The position numbers were made by a program, and so were the translations under genes. Positions 1 through 8,504 of a stretch of 64,000 nt of DNA are shown one piece after another (the stretch's first letter is position 1; the number at the start of each line of letters is the position of its first letter). The stretch spans positions 19,450 through 83,449 of the forward strand of contig CABSNU010000005.1 of NCBI GenBank assembly GCA_902479135.1. The letters are read 5' to 3'. Under the pieces are notes generated by a model. The model made no database searches. It was not told the origin of the DNA and saw only the letters and a program-made list of their open reading frames with translations. This stretch comes from an uncultured Collinsella sp. (GTDB lineage Bacteria > Actinomycetota > Coriobacteriia > Coriobacteriales > Coriobacteriaceae).

Positions 1-654
<654 letters not shown>

Positions 655-746
655 TCGGTGCGACTAGTCCCAAGCCGATCGGACCTAGTCCGGTGCGTAT
701 TCACTGTGCGGGCGGCATGACCGCACCCAACTGATTGGAGTGAACC

Positions 747-1604
747 ATGCGCAAACTGTTTTCCCGTCAGCTCGTCGAGGCCCGTCACGAGATGCTGAGC
801 ATCTATGAGGCCGTCGATCTGGCCCTCCACGATGCCGTGAAGGCCTATGTGACCGACGACCGCAAGCTCGCCACCAAGACCAAGAAGCGCACGCTTTCGA
901 TTGACGCGCGCTGCGCCAACCTGGAGGCCGTCTGCTACAACCTGATCGCCACGCAGTCACCGGTCGCCTCCGACTTCCGCTTGCTTCAGACGATCATCTA
1001 CGTCGACTTTAACCTGCAGCGCATGACCGATAAGGTCCGTCAGATCTGCCGTGCCACGCGTCATATGATCAAGGCCGACATCTCGCTGCCCAAGGAGCTT
1101 GTCGGCACGGTTGAGGCCGAGGCTGAGGCCGTCTACCAGGTGCTGGGCTCTTCGCTTTCTGCGCTCGTCACCAATGATATGTCCATCATCTGCAACCTGG
1201 CCGTCGAGGACGAGCCAGTGCACGCTGCCTACGAGAAGTTCTTCCGCACCTTTAACCGTATGGATACGGGCGACTTTATGGACGACGACAGCAACTATGA
1301 CGACCTGCGCCGCGCCATCATGGTTTCGCGCTACCTCGATCGCATCGCTTCCATTTCCATCGATGCCGCTTGCCGTCTGACCTTCCTGTTGACTGGTCAG
1401 CGTATGAACGCCGGCGATATCGCCCGTGTGGACGAGGACGAGCTCGAGAGCATGCGCGTGCCTTCGGGCGAGGGTGTTATCATGAGGCCCGCCGTCGACG
1501 CGCGCTACGTTGCCAAGGTGCCCGCCAACGAGGTCAGCGAGGGTCTTCGCTACCTGCTCGATCATCTTGAGGACGAGGACGATGGCGAGGACGACGAGGA
1601 GTAA
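747..1604 (+). CDS. phoU: Phosphate transport regulator PhoU with acidic C-terminal extension
   Basis: PhoU is a cytoplasmic helical-bundle protein that couples the Pst transporter to phosphate signalling and limits phosphate uptake. The 285-residue product starts MRKLFSRQLVEARHEML, typical of PhoU, and contains two three-helix PhoU repeats (about residues 10-105 and 115-215). Most PhoU proteins are about 215-235 residues. Here roughly 60 further residues follow, ending in an almost purely acidic tail (EDEDDGEDDEE). The start is the ATG at 747, preceded by TTGGAGTG. It lies directly after pstB on the same strand, which fixes the assignment. The function of the C-terminal extension is unknown. 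Confidence 0.93.
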   Translation: MRKLFSRQLVEARHEMLSIYEAVDLALHDAVKAYVTDDRKLATKTKKRTLSIDARCANLEAVCYNLIATQSPVASDFRLLQTIIYVDFNLQRMTDKVRQICRATRHMIKADISLPKELVGTVEAEAEAVYQVLGSSLSALVTNDMSIICNLAVEDEPVHAAYEKFFRTFNRMDTGDFMDDDSNYDDLRRAIMVSRYLDRIASISIDAACRLTFLLTGQRMNAGDIARVDEDELESMRVPSGEGVIMRPAVDARYVAKVPANEVSEGLRYLLDHLEDEDDGEDDEE

Positions 1605-1641
1605 GTAGCCCCGTTCGTCGAAAGATTGTAAATACCTAAGT

Positions 1642-1675
1642 GAGCGCGGCCTTGCACATGCGGGGCCGCGCTCTT
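1642..1675 (+). terminator. Hairpin after phoU
   Basis: A 10-bp perfect stem, GAGCGCGGCC with GGCCGCGCTC, encloses a 12-base loop just after the phoU stop codon. The T-run is weak (TTGCGTT), so this may be an inefficient terminator or a processing site between phoU and the next gene. Confidence 0.5.
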
Positions 1676-1723
1676 GCGTTAGCATGGGACTACTTGTTTG
1701 GCTGTCAGCGGAGGCGATTGGCA

Positions 1724-2461
1724 ATGGATAACTATTTGGATTTGATGCGCGCTCGCCGCGAGCAGATTCTGGAACGTTTTTATGCGGCGCTCGATCGCGC
1801 GGGCCGCCCCCACGACGCCGCGCGCCTCATTGCCGTGTCCAAGACCGTTGGTGTCGATGAGACTGTTGCTGCCATCCAGGCGGGGTATCGCCATTTTGCC
1901 GAGAACCGCCCGCAGGAGCTGGTTCGCAAGCTCACGGGTCTGGCGGAGCATCCGGAGCTGCCCGAGGTGCGCTTCGATATGATCGGCAACCTGCAGACCA
2001 ATAAGATCAATGCGGTGCTGGGCTCAGCCGAGCTGATTCACTCGGTGGGTTCGCTGCATCTGGCACAGGCGATCTCGAGCCGTGCTGTCCGCAAGATTGA
2101 GGCAGGCGAGCTCGCCGGCCTCCAGCGTGTGCTCATTGAGGTCAATGTGAGTGGTGAGGAGTCGAAGGGAGGCTTTTCGCCCGATGAGATTCGCGCCGCC
2201 GCGGGTGAGCTTGCGGAGCTTGAGGGAATTTGCGTGCAGGGGCTTATGACTATGGCGCCCCGGGGGAATAAGGATGTGGCACGCCGCACCTTTGCGGGGC
2301 TTCGTGAGCTGAGGGATGAGCTGGAGGCGGCGCATCCCGATTTGAACCTGCCTGAGCTTTCCTGCGGCATGAGCGAGGACTTTGAGCCTGCCCTTGAGGA
2401 GGGCTCTACGCTCGTTCGCCTGGGCAGGGTAGTATTTAGCCCGGAGTTTGCAGTAAAATAA
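1724..2461 (+). CDS. YggS/PROSC-type pyridoxal phosphate homeostasis protein
   Basis: This is a member of the YggS/YBL036C family, single-domain PLP-binding TIM-barrel proteins that buffer free PLP and affect amino-acid metabolism. The product is 245 residues, the usual family length. The motif LIAVSKT holds the PLP-binding lysine (K40), followed by FAENRPQE and the family signatures IGNLQTNK and LSCGMSED near the C terminus. The ATG at 1724 is chosen because GGAGG sits 8-15 bases upstream and the family normally begins close to this point; the longer frame from 1640 would add 28 unconserved residues over the phoU hairpin. It heads a yggS-sepF-yggT-divIVA cluster, conserved in Gram-positive bacteria next to division genes. 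Confidence 0.9.
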   Translation: MDNYLDLMRARREQILERFYAALDRAGRPHDAARLIAVSKTVGVDETVAAIQAGYRHFAENRPQELVRKLTGLAEHPELPEVRFDMIGNLQTNKINAVLGSAELIHSVGSLHLAQAISSRAVRKIEAGELAGLQRVLIEVNVSGEESKGGFSPDEIRAAAGELAELEGICVQGLMTMAPRGNKDVARRTFAGLRELRDELEAAHPDLNLPELSCGMSEDFEPALEEGSTLVRLGRVVFSPEFAVK

Positions 2462-2521
2462 GGCTCTGAAGTGCGCACTGATTATCGGGGCGCCTGCACT
2501 AAACCGCGAGAGGACACAACC

Positions 2522-3244
2522 ATGGGCTTCCTTGACGAGATTAAAAATAAGATGCACCTGGGCGGCCAGCAGGGTTACGACCAGGGTTATGGCCAGGACG
2601 ACGACTACGGCTACGATGACGGCTATGACGATGGTTATCAGGGCAACGGCTACAGCGGTGCTTCGGGCGAGGGCTTCTACACCCAAGACGAGCCGAGCAA
2701 CGGCCTGCTTGGTCAGACGCGCCGTGGTGAAGCTGAGTCGGTTGCCGTGTATACGCGCTCCGGTCAGCTGGTCGGCGATGACTCCCGCCATGCCACGACG
2801 TATAACCCGCCTTCGCGCTCGCAGGACAGCGTTGCGAGCGGTTATCGTCCTGGTGCCTATGACACGCCGTCGAGCTACGCCGAGAACACCCGCGCCCGTG
2901 CCGCCGCTGCGCCCGCGCCTGCGCCGAGCGATGCCTCGGCCTATGCGAGCAATATCATCAACGCCACACCGCAACTGCCGGCCTATGTCCTGCGCCCCGA
3001 GAGTTATGACGACGTGGAGACCGTAGTGCGCCGCGTTCGCACCAAGCAGCCTGTCGCACTGATTTTTGTGGGCGTACGCACCGAAGTTGCCAAGCGCGTC
3101 TTGGACTTCTCTTACGGCTTTGCCTGCGGTCTGGGCGCCACGGTCAAGGAGGTAGGCGACCGCGTGTTCATGGTGCTGCCCGCCGGCTGCGAGGTCAAAG
3201 ATTCCGATCTCAAGAAGCTTCGTGCCGACGGCTACCTTAAGTAA
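2522..3244 (+). CDS. sepF: Cell division protein SepF
   Basis: SepF binds the C-terminal tail of FtsZ and tethers the Z-ring to the membrane in Gram-positive bacteria. The 240-residue product has the expected plan: an N-terminal amphipathic membrane-binding helix (MGFLDEIKNKM), a long disordered linker and a C-terminal SepF fold (about residues 150-240). The linker is unusually rich in Gly, Tyr and Asp (repeated DDGY and GYG units around residues 18-50), then Ala and Pro. The ATG at 2522 is preceded by GAGAGGA, and the conserved MGFLDE start agrees. yggS lies upstream and yggT 21 bases downstream. ftsZ is not in the window. Confidence 0.9.
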   Translation: MGFLDEIKNKMHLGGQQGYDQGYGQDDDYGYDDGYDDGYQGNGYSGASGEGFYTQDEPSNGLLGQTRRGEAESVAVYTRSGQLVGDDSRHATTYNPPSRSQDSVASGYRPGAYDTPSSYAENTRARAAAAPAPAPSDASAYASNIINATPQLPAYVLRPESYDDVETVVRRVRTKQPVALIFVGVRTEVAKRVLDFSYGFACGLGATVKEVGDRVFMVLPAGCEVKDSDLKKLRADGYLK

Positions 3245-3265
3245 AGACAAGACGAGGAGATTCCC

Positions 3266-3547
3266 ATCAACATCTACACTATCGTCCAGCTGGTCAACAC
3301 GCTGTTCAACTTCTATTCCACGCTCATTGTCGTCTACTGCTTTATGACGTGGATTCCCATGAAGCAGGGTGGTTTACTTCAGGATATTGCTGCGGTGCTC
3401 GATAGCGTGTGCGGTCCGTGGCTCAACCTGTTCCGTCGTTTCATTCCGCCGATGGGCGGTATCGATTTTTCGCCGGTCGTTGCGATTATTGCGTTGCAGT
3501 TGGTGCAGAGGCTGGTTCTGCAGCTTCTTATAGGTATACTCGTATAG
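3266..3547 (+). CDS. YggT-family small membrane protein, apparent ATC start
   Basis: YggT proteins are small two-helix integral membrane proteins encoded beside sepF in many bacteria; their role in division or turgor is unclear. The reading frame gives INIYTIVQLVNTLFNF at the N terminus, one hydrophobic segment, a loop with PWLNLFRRFIPPMGGIDFSP (the family hallmark) and a second hydrophobic segment, about 93 residues in all. No ATG, GTG or TTG lies between the sepF stop and the first hydrophobic segment. The best start is ATC at 3266, six bases after GAGGAG. The first ATG, at 3344, would delete the first membrane segment. Either AUC initiates, or the ancestral ATG has mutated. Confidence 0.78.
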   Translation: MNIYTIVQLVNTLFNFYSTLIVVYCFMTWIPMKQGGLLQDIAAVLDSVCGPWLNLFRRFIPPMGGIDFSPVVAIIALQLVQRLVLQLLIGILV

Positions 3548-3608
3548 AACTGACTTTGTAACTTACGTCGGGCGTGTAGCGCCGAGGCGATGAAAAAGGA
3601 GACTTGTT

Positions 3609-4283
3609 ATGGCTATTACCCCTGCAGACATTCAGGCTCAGACTTTCTCTGAGGCCAAGCGTGGCTACGATCCTGCCGAGGTCGACGTCTTCTTGGAGAC
3701 GCTGTCCTCCGAGGTTGACGCTATGCTCGCTAAGATCGTCGACCTTAAGGGTCGTCTGACTGCTACCGAGCAGCAGCTTGCCGATGCACAGGCTCAGCTT
3801 GCCCAGGCTCAGGATGCCACCGCCCAGGCCGTTCCTGCCGCCCCCGTGGCTGCTCCCGCCCCTGACTTCTCCGCTCAGGAGCGCCAGATTTCTGCTGCCC
3901 TGATCGCTGCCCAGCAGACCGCTGAGACCATCGTCAACGATGCCAACGAGAACGCTGAGCGTATCCGCAACGAGGCTGACGCCAAGGCCCGCGAGGTTAT
4001 CCGCCAGGCTCTGACCGAAAAGCAGGCCGAGCTCGAGGAAATCGATCGTCTCAAGGCTTCCCGTGAGGAGTTCAAGGCCGAGTATCTCAAGCTCATCCAG
4101 CACTTCATGGACGATGCCCAGAACTCCTTCCCGGCCGACCTCATGGCCTCCACGCCGGTCGGTTCTGCCGCTTCTCCTGCGGTGACTGTTCCCGCCGAGC
4201 CGCTGCCCGTCGCTGACCCGGTTGTCCCCGTGGCCGATCCCTTTGCCCCGATCGACAACTTTGCTGCCGACGACCTGGACTAG
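3609..4283 (+). CDS. divIVA: DivIVA-domain cell division/polarity protein
   Basis: DivIVA-type coiled-coil proteins bind negatively curved membrane at poles and septa and recruit growth or division factors. The N terminus (MAITPADIQAQTFSEAKRGYDPAEVDVFLETL) matches the DivIVA lipid-binding domain, with the hallmark GYDPAEVD. Coiled-coil stretches follow (about residues 38-65 and 85-150), split by an Ala/Pro-rich insert near residues 70-90, and the protein ends in a Pro/Ala/Val-rich tail. The length of 224 residues is normal. It sits 61 bases after yggT, closing the sepF-yggT-divIVA cluster, and is followed by a strong terminator. The ATG at 3609 has AAAAGGAGA just upstream. Confidence 0.9.
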   Translation: MAITPADIQAQTFSEAKRGYDPAEVDVFLETLSSEVDAMLAKIVDLKGRLTATEQQLADAQAQLAQAQDATAQAVPAAPVAAPAPDFSAQERQISAALIAAQQTAETIVNDANENAERIRNEADAKAREVIRQALTEKQAELEEIDRLKASREEFKAEYLKLIQHFMDDAQNSFPADLMASTPVGSAASPAVTVPAEPLPVADPVVPVADPFAPIDNFAADDLD

Positions 4284-4312
4284 CATCAGAGCTACAATCT
4301 AGTGTCCTTAAG

Positions 4313-4341
4313 AGGAGCTCGCACCTGCGGGCTCCTTTTTT
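4313..4341 (+). terminator. Rho-independent terminator of the division cluster
   Basis: The stem AGGAGC / GCTCCT encloses a loop of TCGCACCTGCGG and is followed by six T residues, 30 bases after the divIVA stop. Confidence 0.75.
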
Positions 4342-4448
4342 GTGGCTGTATACGGGTTGGGAAACAAAACGCCGAGCTCTGCATGCGATAGGACAGAACT
4401 CGGCGAAGGGCGCGTGGTAAAAGGTAGATTTTAAGGTATGTCCAAAAA

Positions 4449-4979
4449 CTACTTGAGGAGGAAGTTGGAGAGAGGAATAGTGCGGGCCTCACGATGCTCG
4501 GGATCGGCGATGTGGTCGGCGGGATAGCCACAGACGAGCATGTGATAGGGATAGACGCCCTTGGGCAGATTGAACTGCTCCTGTGCCACCTCAGGCTTAA
4601 AATGGCATACCCAGCACGTTCCTAGGCCCTGCTCGGTGGCCTCCATCATCATCTGATCACACACGATGGACGTATCGATTTCACTGGAATTCATCTGGTC
4701 ATACGGGCGTACCCAAGCATCATCGGTAACGCTGCAAATAAGGAAGACAAGCGGAGCCCCAAAGATAGACCCATCACGAGCAAACCGAGGCTGACAAGCA
4801 GCAGCCTTCTCCAGAAGCTCGGGCGTATCCAACACTATCACACGGGTTGGATGATTATTACAAGCAGAAGGAGCAATCCGCCCAGCCTCAACAATGGCAT
4901 CCGCCACAGCTTGCTCAACAGAACGATTCTCAAACTCGCGACAAGAATACCGAGACCGAGCCAGATCCAAATAAGACAT
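4449..4979 (-). CDS. Nitroreductase-family FMN oxidoreductase
   Basis: Nitroreductase-fold enzymes use FMN and NAD(P)H to reduce nitro compounds, quinones or other substrates; the physiological substrate here is unknown. The 176-residue protein begins MSYLDLARSRYSCREF, with the family's RYSCR FMN-binding signature near residue 10, then IAPSACNNHP (FMN contact) and GLGTCWVCHF. It has an extra cysteine-rich character for the family. The start at 4979 is preceded on this strand by TTGGAGGGC. The upstream 22 codons of the open frame are hydrophobic and lack family similarity, so they are excluded. It is convergent with divIVA and stands alone. Confidence 0.85.
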   Translation of the reverse strand: MSYLDLARSRYSCREFENRSVEQAVADAIVEAGRIAPSACNNHPTRVIVLDTPELLEKAAACQPRFARDGSIFGAPLVFLICSVTDDAWVRPYDQMNSSEIDTSIVCDQMMMEATEQGLGTCWVCHFKPEVAQEQFNLPKGVYPYHMLVCGYPADHIADPEHREARTIPLSNFLLK

Positions 4980-5148
4980 ACAAGCCCTCCAACAATTAAA
5001 AATCAAACAAACCCAAAGTAACCCAAACAGTACCCAAAGCAGCAATCAGCCAAACGCTCATCAAGGGCCAAAGTGTCCGAACGGGTACCATAGGTCCCTT
5101 CAGCCAAACCCCCATCGCGCTAAATCTATCAGCTAAAGTTCCCAATGG

Positions 5149-5257
5149 TGGTACGTAAGGCGAAGGGCCGGCCACGGTTTACTTTCGAACGACTCTGCAA
5201 AGCAGCCGGAGTGAGAAAGCAAACCGTGGCCGGCCCTTCGCCGCCGGGACACGTACC
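5149..5257. repeat. Long inverted repeat, 28-base arms
   Basis: The arm starting GGCGAAGGGCCGGCCACGG (5159 onward) is matched by its reverse complement ending at 5242, with only one or two unpaired bases. An outer GGTACGT / ACGTACC pair extends the structure. The loop is about 30 bases. It lies between the divergent start of the nitroreductase gene and the end of the DUF47 gene. The rest of the 283-base gap shows nothing else. Confidence 0.85.
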
Positions 5258-5262
5258 CCCAA

Positions 5263-5886
5263 TTAACTGTTCTTCATGACAATCGAATCCACGACATCGG
5301 CCACATTCTCGCAGCAGTCGGCGCAGTACTCCAGGAAGGCGTACACGTCACGCCAAGCGATGACCTCGAGCGGGTCCTTGCCGTTAACGTGCAGGTTTCG
5401 CATGGCGTTGATATAGAGCTCGTCGGCCTCGGACTCGATGGTGTTGATCTGGATGACGAGCTCGCGCAGCGTTTTGGACTTGCGGTAGTTAGGCAGCTCG
5501 ACCATCAGGTCCTTCATGGCGCGGCAGGCGTCGGTCACCTTGTGGGCGATGACGATGGCGTCGGGATGGATGCTCTGGATGTTGGTGAAGTAGACGCGCT
5601 GCACGACGCCCTCGATACGGTCGAGCACGGTGTCGAGCGAGCAGCTCATCAGGTCCAGGTCCTCGCGCTCAAGCGGGGTGATAAAGGCCGTGAGCAGGGC
5701 GTCCTCAAGCTCATGGTGCTTCTTGTCGGCCGCATGCTCGATCGTGTGCATCTTGTCGAGCATATCGTGAATCTTTGCAGGATCGAAGTTCTCGAAAATC
5801 TTGGTGAGTAGCTCGGCGGCCTGGACGGCAAGGTCGGCGCAGGCGACGTAGTTGTCAAAGTAGAACGAATCGGGTTTCTTTGCCAT
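5263..5886 (-). CDS. DUF47/PhoU-like accessory protein of the Pit phosphate transporter
   Basis: DUF47 proteins are PhoU-like helical bundles encoded beside Pit transporters and thought to regulate them. The 207-residue product is entirely helical and carries the acidic metal-binding type motifs typical of the family (IEHAADKKHHELED near residue 47; NTIESEADELY near residue 148). The ATG at 5886 lies 67 bases after the stop of the next gene upstream, the Pit transporter, on the same strand, and is preceded by GAAAGGACC. A second PhoU-type regulator (phoU at 747) occurs only 4.3 kb away. Confidence 0.9.
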   Translation of the reverse strand: MAKKPDSFYFDNYVACADLAVQAAELLTKIFENFDPAKIHDMLDKMHTIEHAADKKHHELEDALLTAFITPLEREDLDLMSCSLDTVLDRIEGVVQRVYFTNIQSIHPDAIVIAHKVTDACRAMKDLMVELPNYRKSKTLRELVIQINTIESEADELYINAMRNLHVNGKDPLEVIAWRDVYAFLEYCADCCENVADVVDSIVMKNS

Positions 5887-5953
5887 GGGTGGGTCCTTTC
5901 GAGGCGAAGACGGGTGGGCGAAGTATTACGGTCCGGATGGACGCTCGGTTTGA

Positions 5954-7003
5954 CTAGATGAACATCATGAACAGCTTGGCCATGACAAAGCTGATGAGTC
6001 CACAGGCGGGAAAGGTGAAGAACCAGGTGAACATCATGTCCTTGACTACGCCGAAGTTGATGGCCGAGAGGCGCTTGACGGCGCCGACGCCCATGATGGC
6101 GCAGGTCTTGATGTGAGTGGAGGACACGGGGATGCCGGTGAGCGTGGCAAGCAGCAGGTTTGCGGCGCCCGCCAGGTCGGCGGAGAAGCCCTGGTACTTT
6201 TCGAGCTTGACCATGCTCTGGCCAACGGACTTGATGATGCGCTCGCCGCCTACGCTGGTGCCGATGCCCATGGTGGCCGAGCACAGCAGCATAATCCAGA
6301 TGGGGATGCCGGCATCGCCGACGCTCGTCTGGCCGCTGGCAAAGGCCACGCCTAAAAAGAGCACGCCGATGAACTTCTGTCCATCCTGCGCGCCGTGCAT
6401 AAAGCTCATGGCCGCAGCGCTTGCGATCTGAGCGTATTTAAAGAAGACATTGGCACGTCGCCTGTTGGCGGCGGCGAAAAGAATCGAGACGAGCTTGCAC
6501 AGGACCCAGCCCATGACAAAGCCCAGGCCGATGGAGAGCGCCAGGCCGTAGATGACCTTCATCCACTCGTGGACGTTGACGCTGCTCGCACCGCCGAGGG
6601 CGATGGCGGCACCGGTCAGGCCGGCGATAAGGCTGTGGCTTTGCGAGGTGGGGATGCCAAAACGCGACGCTGTGGCGCCGTAGACGACGATGGAGAACAG
6701 CGCCGCGCACAGGCAGGCGAGCGCCATGGTGCTGTTTCCGCCAAAGTCGACGATATGTGAGATGGTGTTGGCGACGCTCGCGTTAAAGTGCGTCATGATG
6801 AGCACGCCCAAGAAGTTGAACGCGGCGCTCATGAGGATGGCGGCGCGGGCGGGCATGCAACGCGTAGTGACGCAGGTCGCGATGGCGTTGGGCGCGTCGG
6901 TCCATCCGTTGACGAAGATGGCGCCGAGCGCGAGGATCACGGTGACGGCAAGGACTGGGTTCGACACAAGTTGGCCGAGGAAGGTTGAGAACGTTACGTC
7001 CAT
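5954..7003 (-). CDS. pit: Pit-family inorganic phosphate transporter
   Basis: This is a low-affinity, ion-coupled phosphate permease of the PiT family. The 349-residue product has about ten hydrophobic segments and the two inverted PiT signatures: NGWTDAPNAIATCVTTR at about residue 32 and, in the second half, a region with MSFMHGAQDGQKFIGV and VSSTHIKTCAIMGVG. Family members often have GANDVANA at the first signature; GWTDAPNA is the variant common in Gram-positive anaerobes. Transcription runs into the DUF47 gene, so the pair probably forms an operon. With pstB-phoU upstream the cell has both high- and low-affinity phosphate uptake. Confidence 0.93.
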   Translation of the reverse strand: MDVTFSTFLGQLVSNPVLAVTVILALGAIFVNGWTDAPNAIATCVTTRCMPARAAILMSAAFNFLGVLIMTHFNASVANTISHIVDFGGNSTMALACLCAALFSIVVYGATASRFGIPTSQSHSLIAGLTGAAIALGGASSVNVHEWMKVIYGLALSIGLGFVMGWVLCKLVSILFAAANRRRANVFFKYAQIASAAAMSFMHGAQDGQKFIGVLFLGVAFASGQTSVGDAGIPIWIMLLCSATMGIGTSVGGERIIKSVGQSMVKLEKYQGFSADLAGAANLLLATLTGIPVSSTHIKTCAIMGVGAVKRLSAINFGVVKDMMFTWFFTFPACGLISFVMAKLFMMFI

Positions 7004-7253
7004 ATATGGGCTTTCTCGAAGTTTGCAGGCACGTTACAGAAACATGATAAATCGTATCACCTCCTGCGGGTTTCTTTACCGAGTTCTGATGGGAGCAGTG
7101 AATTTTTTGGCACTAAAAATGAATATTAGCCCTGTTGACCGTGGGTGTTCTTTTTGCTAACACACCATGAGGACACGTGCGCGCGCCCCAACACCCCAAA
7201 ACCACAGTCTGTTCGCTTTACAATATGCAAACATGCGTTCGATAATAGGAGGC

Positions 7254-7592
7254 ATGGAATATCGACAGACAGACGGCAAAACTCGGCGCGTGCACAAGCA
7301 GTATGTGGACGTCGTGACCCGCATCCTTGCGGGCGGACAAGTCGTGCCGGTCACCGTCTGCTGGGTCGACGGCCGTTGCTTTACGATCGACGAAATTATC
7401 TCGACCACCGGGTTTGGCCTGACGGTTCACGGCATTCGTACGGCAACCTATAAGGTACGTTTTGGCGGACATGCGACCGAGTTGTATCTGGAGGACCAAA
7501 CGCGTGAGCGGGCGGATGGCTCGCAGACGCATGTGATGCGTTGGTGGGTATGGGCGTTTGACCGCACGCTTGAGGGCGAGCGCCACAGGTAA
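7254..7592 (+). CDS. Small conserved hypothetical protein
   Basis: The protein is soluble, 112 residues, beginning MEYRQTDGKTRRVHKQYV. I do not recognise a characterised family. It has an all-beta look, with alternating hydrophobic residues, WVDGRCFTIDEII and a Trp-rich end (MRWWVWAFDRT), and loosely recalls short DUF6504-type proteins of Actinobacteria. The start is uncertain: the ATG at 7254 has AGGAGG only one base away, while an ATG at 7233 would add seven residues with a poor ribosome binding site. It stands alone between the divergent pit gene and the downstream membrane protein gene. The 250-base upstream gap is AT-richer than average and probably carries promoters for both directions. 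Confidence 0.6.
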   Translation: MEYRQTDGKTRRVHKQYVDVVTRILAGGQVVPVTVCWVDGRCFTIDEIISTTGFGLTVHGIRTATYKVRFGGHATELYLEDQTRERADGSQTHVMRWWVWAFDRTLEGERHR

Positions 7593-7671
7593 GAGCGCAC
7601 GGCATTCGGGTACAATGGCAGGGATCTTGTCACCTACGGCGCTGTCGTGGCGCTTTTTGAAAGGACGAAGT

Positions 7672-8367
7672 ATGAACGATATTCAGGGCTATCAGAACGG
7701 CCCCGTCGAGACCGGCGCAAGCCGCGCCAAGGAGATGTCGCCGCGCGCGTACAATCTCGCCATGTCCGCCCTCATCTTCTTGGGCTTTTGCGCCATGGGC
7801 GCTGGCGCCTACTTTACGAGCACCATGTCGTTTGCGCGCATGATGATGAGCGGCGCCGCCCTACCGCTGGTCTTTGGCTCGTTTATTTTAACCATCGTCG
7901 GCATGGTCATGATGTCGGCTGCTGCGGGCAAGCAGTCCGTGGGCCTGTCCCTTGTGGGCTACGTAATCTTTGCGAGTACCTTTGGCCTGACCGCGTCGTT
8001 TGGCCTTGCCAACTACGACCTGCCCACCATCAACACTGCCTTTATCGCCACGGCCGCCATCACCTTTGTCTTTGGCGCCTTGGGCGTGACGTTCCCCAAG
8101 TTTTTCCAGCGCGTATATGGCATCGGCTTTGGTATTCTGCTTGCCGCCATTTTGGTTGAGATCGTGCTGATGTTTATGGGCGTTTCGCAGACCATCACCG
8201 ACCTGATCGTGATTGTGGTGTTTGCCGGCTTTATTGGCTACGACACCTATGTGGCCACGACGGTGCCGCCTACGCTGCCCAATGCGGTGCTCATGGCGTC
8301 CAATCTGTTCGTGGACATTATCAACGTGTTCCTGCGCATCCTGAACATCCTTGGTCGTCGCGACTAG
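7672..8367 (+). CDS. Bax inhibitor-1/YccA-like integral membrane protein
   Basis: The 231-residue protein has a short polar N terminus (about 25 residues) and seven hydrophobic segments. The fold and spacing match the BI-1 (TMBIM) family, whose bacterial members act as membrane proteins of uncertain function, including pH-dependent calcium leak. The late segment FAGFIGYDTYVATTVPP followed by ASNLFVDIINVFLRIL is the characteristic C-terminal region of the family (compare YDT and the LYLDxINLFLxLL motif). The ATG at 7672 is preceded by GAAAGGACGAAGT. The larger open frame from 7558 overlaps the preceding gene and is rejected. It is monocistronic, with a terminator following. Confidence 0.8.
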   Translation: MNDIQGYQNGPVETGASRAKEMSPRAYNLAMSALIFLGFCAMGAGAYFTSTMSFARMMMSGAALPLVFGSFILTIVGMVMMSAAAGKQSVGLSLVGYVIFASTFGLTASFGLANYDLPTINTAFIATAAITFVFGALGVTFPKFFQRVYGIGFGILLAAILVEIVLMFMGVSQTITDLIVIVVFAGFIGYDTYVATTVPPTLPNAVLMASNLFVDIINVFLRILNILGRRD

Positions 8368-8413
8368 TGGCGAATTGCGGCGGTGTTTGCCGTGCGTGTA
8401 AATCGATGCGAAA

Positions 8414-8439
8414 GGCGGTCCTTCGGGGCCGTCTTTTTT
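8414..8439 (+). terminator. Terminator with TTCG tetraloop
   Basis: The stem GGCGGTCC / GGGCCGTC (two G-U pairs) closes a TTCG tetraloop and is followed by six T residues. Confidence 0.75.
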
Positions 8440-8504
8440 GTACGCGGCGGGGTATCATGGATGGGAAAAGCCGATAGCGGCAGCGACAGGAAAGGTGGCC
8501 ACGT

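Noticed and set aside
2024..3250. Open frame of 408 codons on the minus strand over yggS and sepF
   Set aside because: Antisense to two well-supported genes; no motifs.
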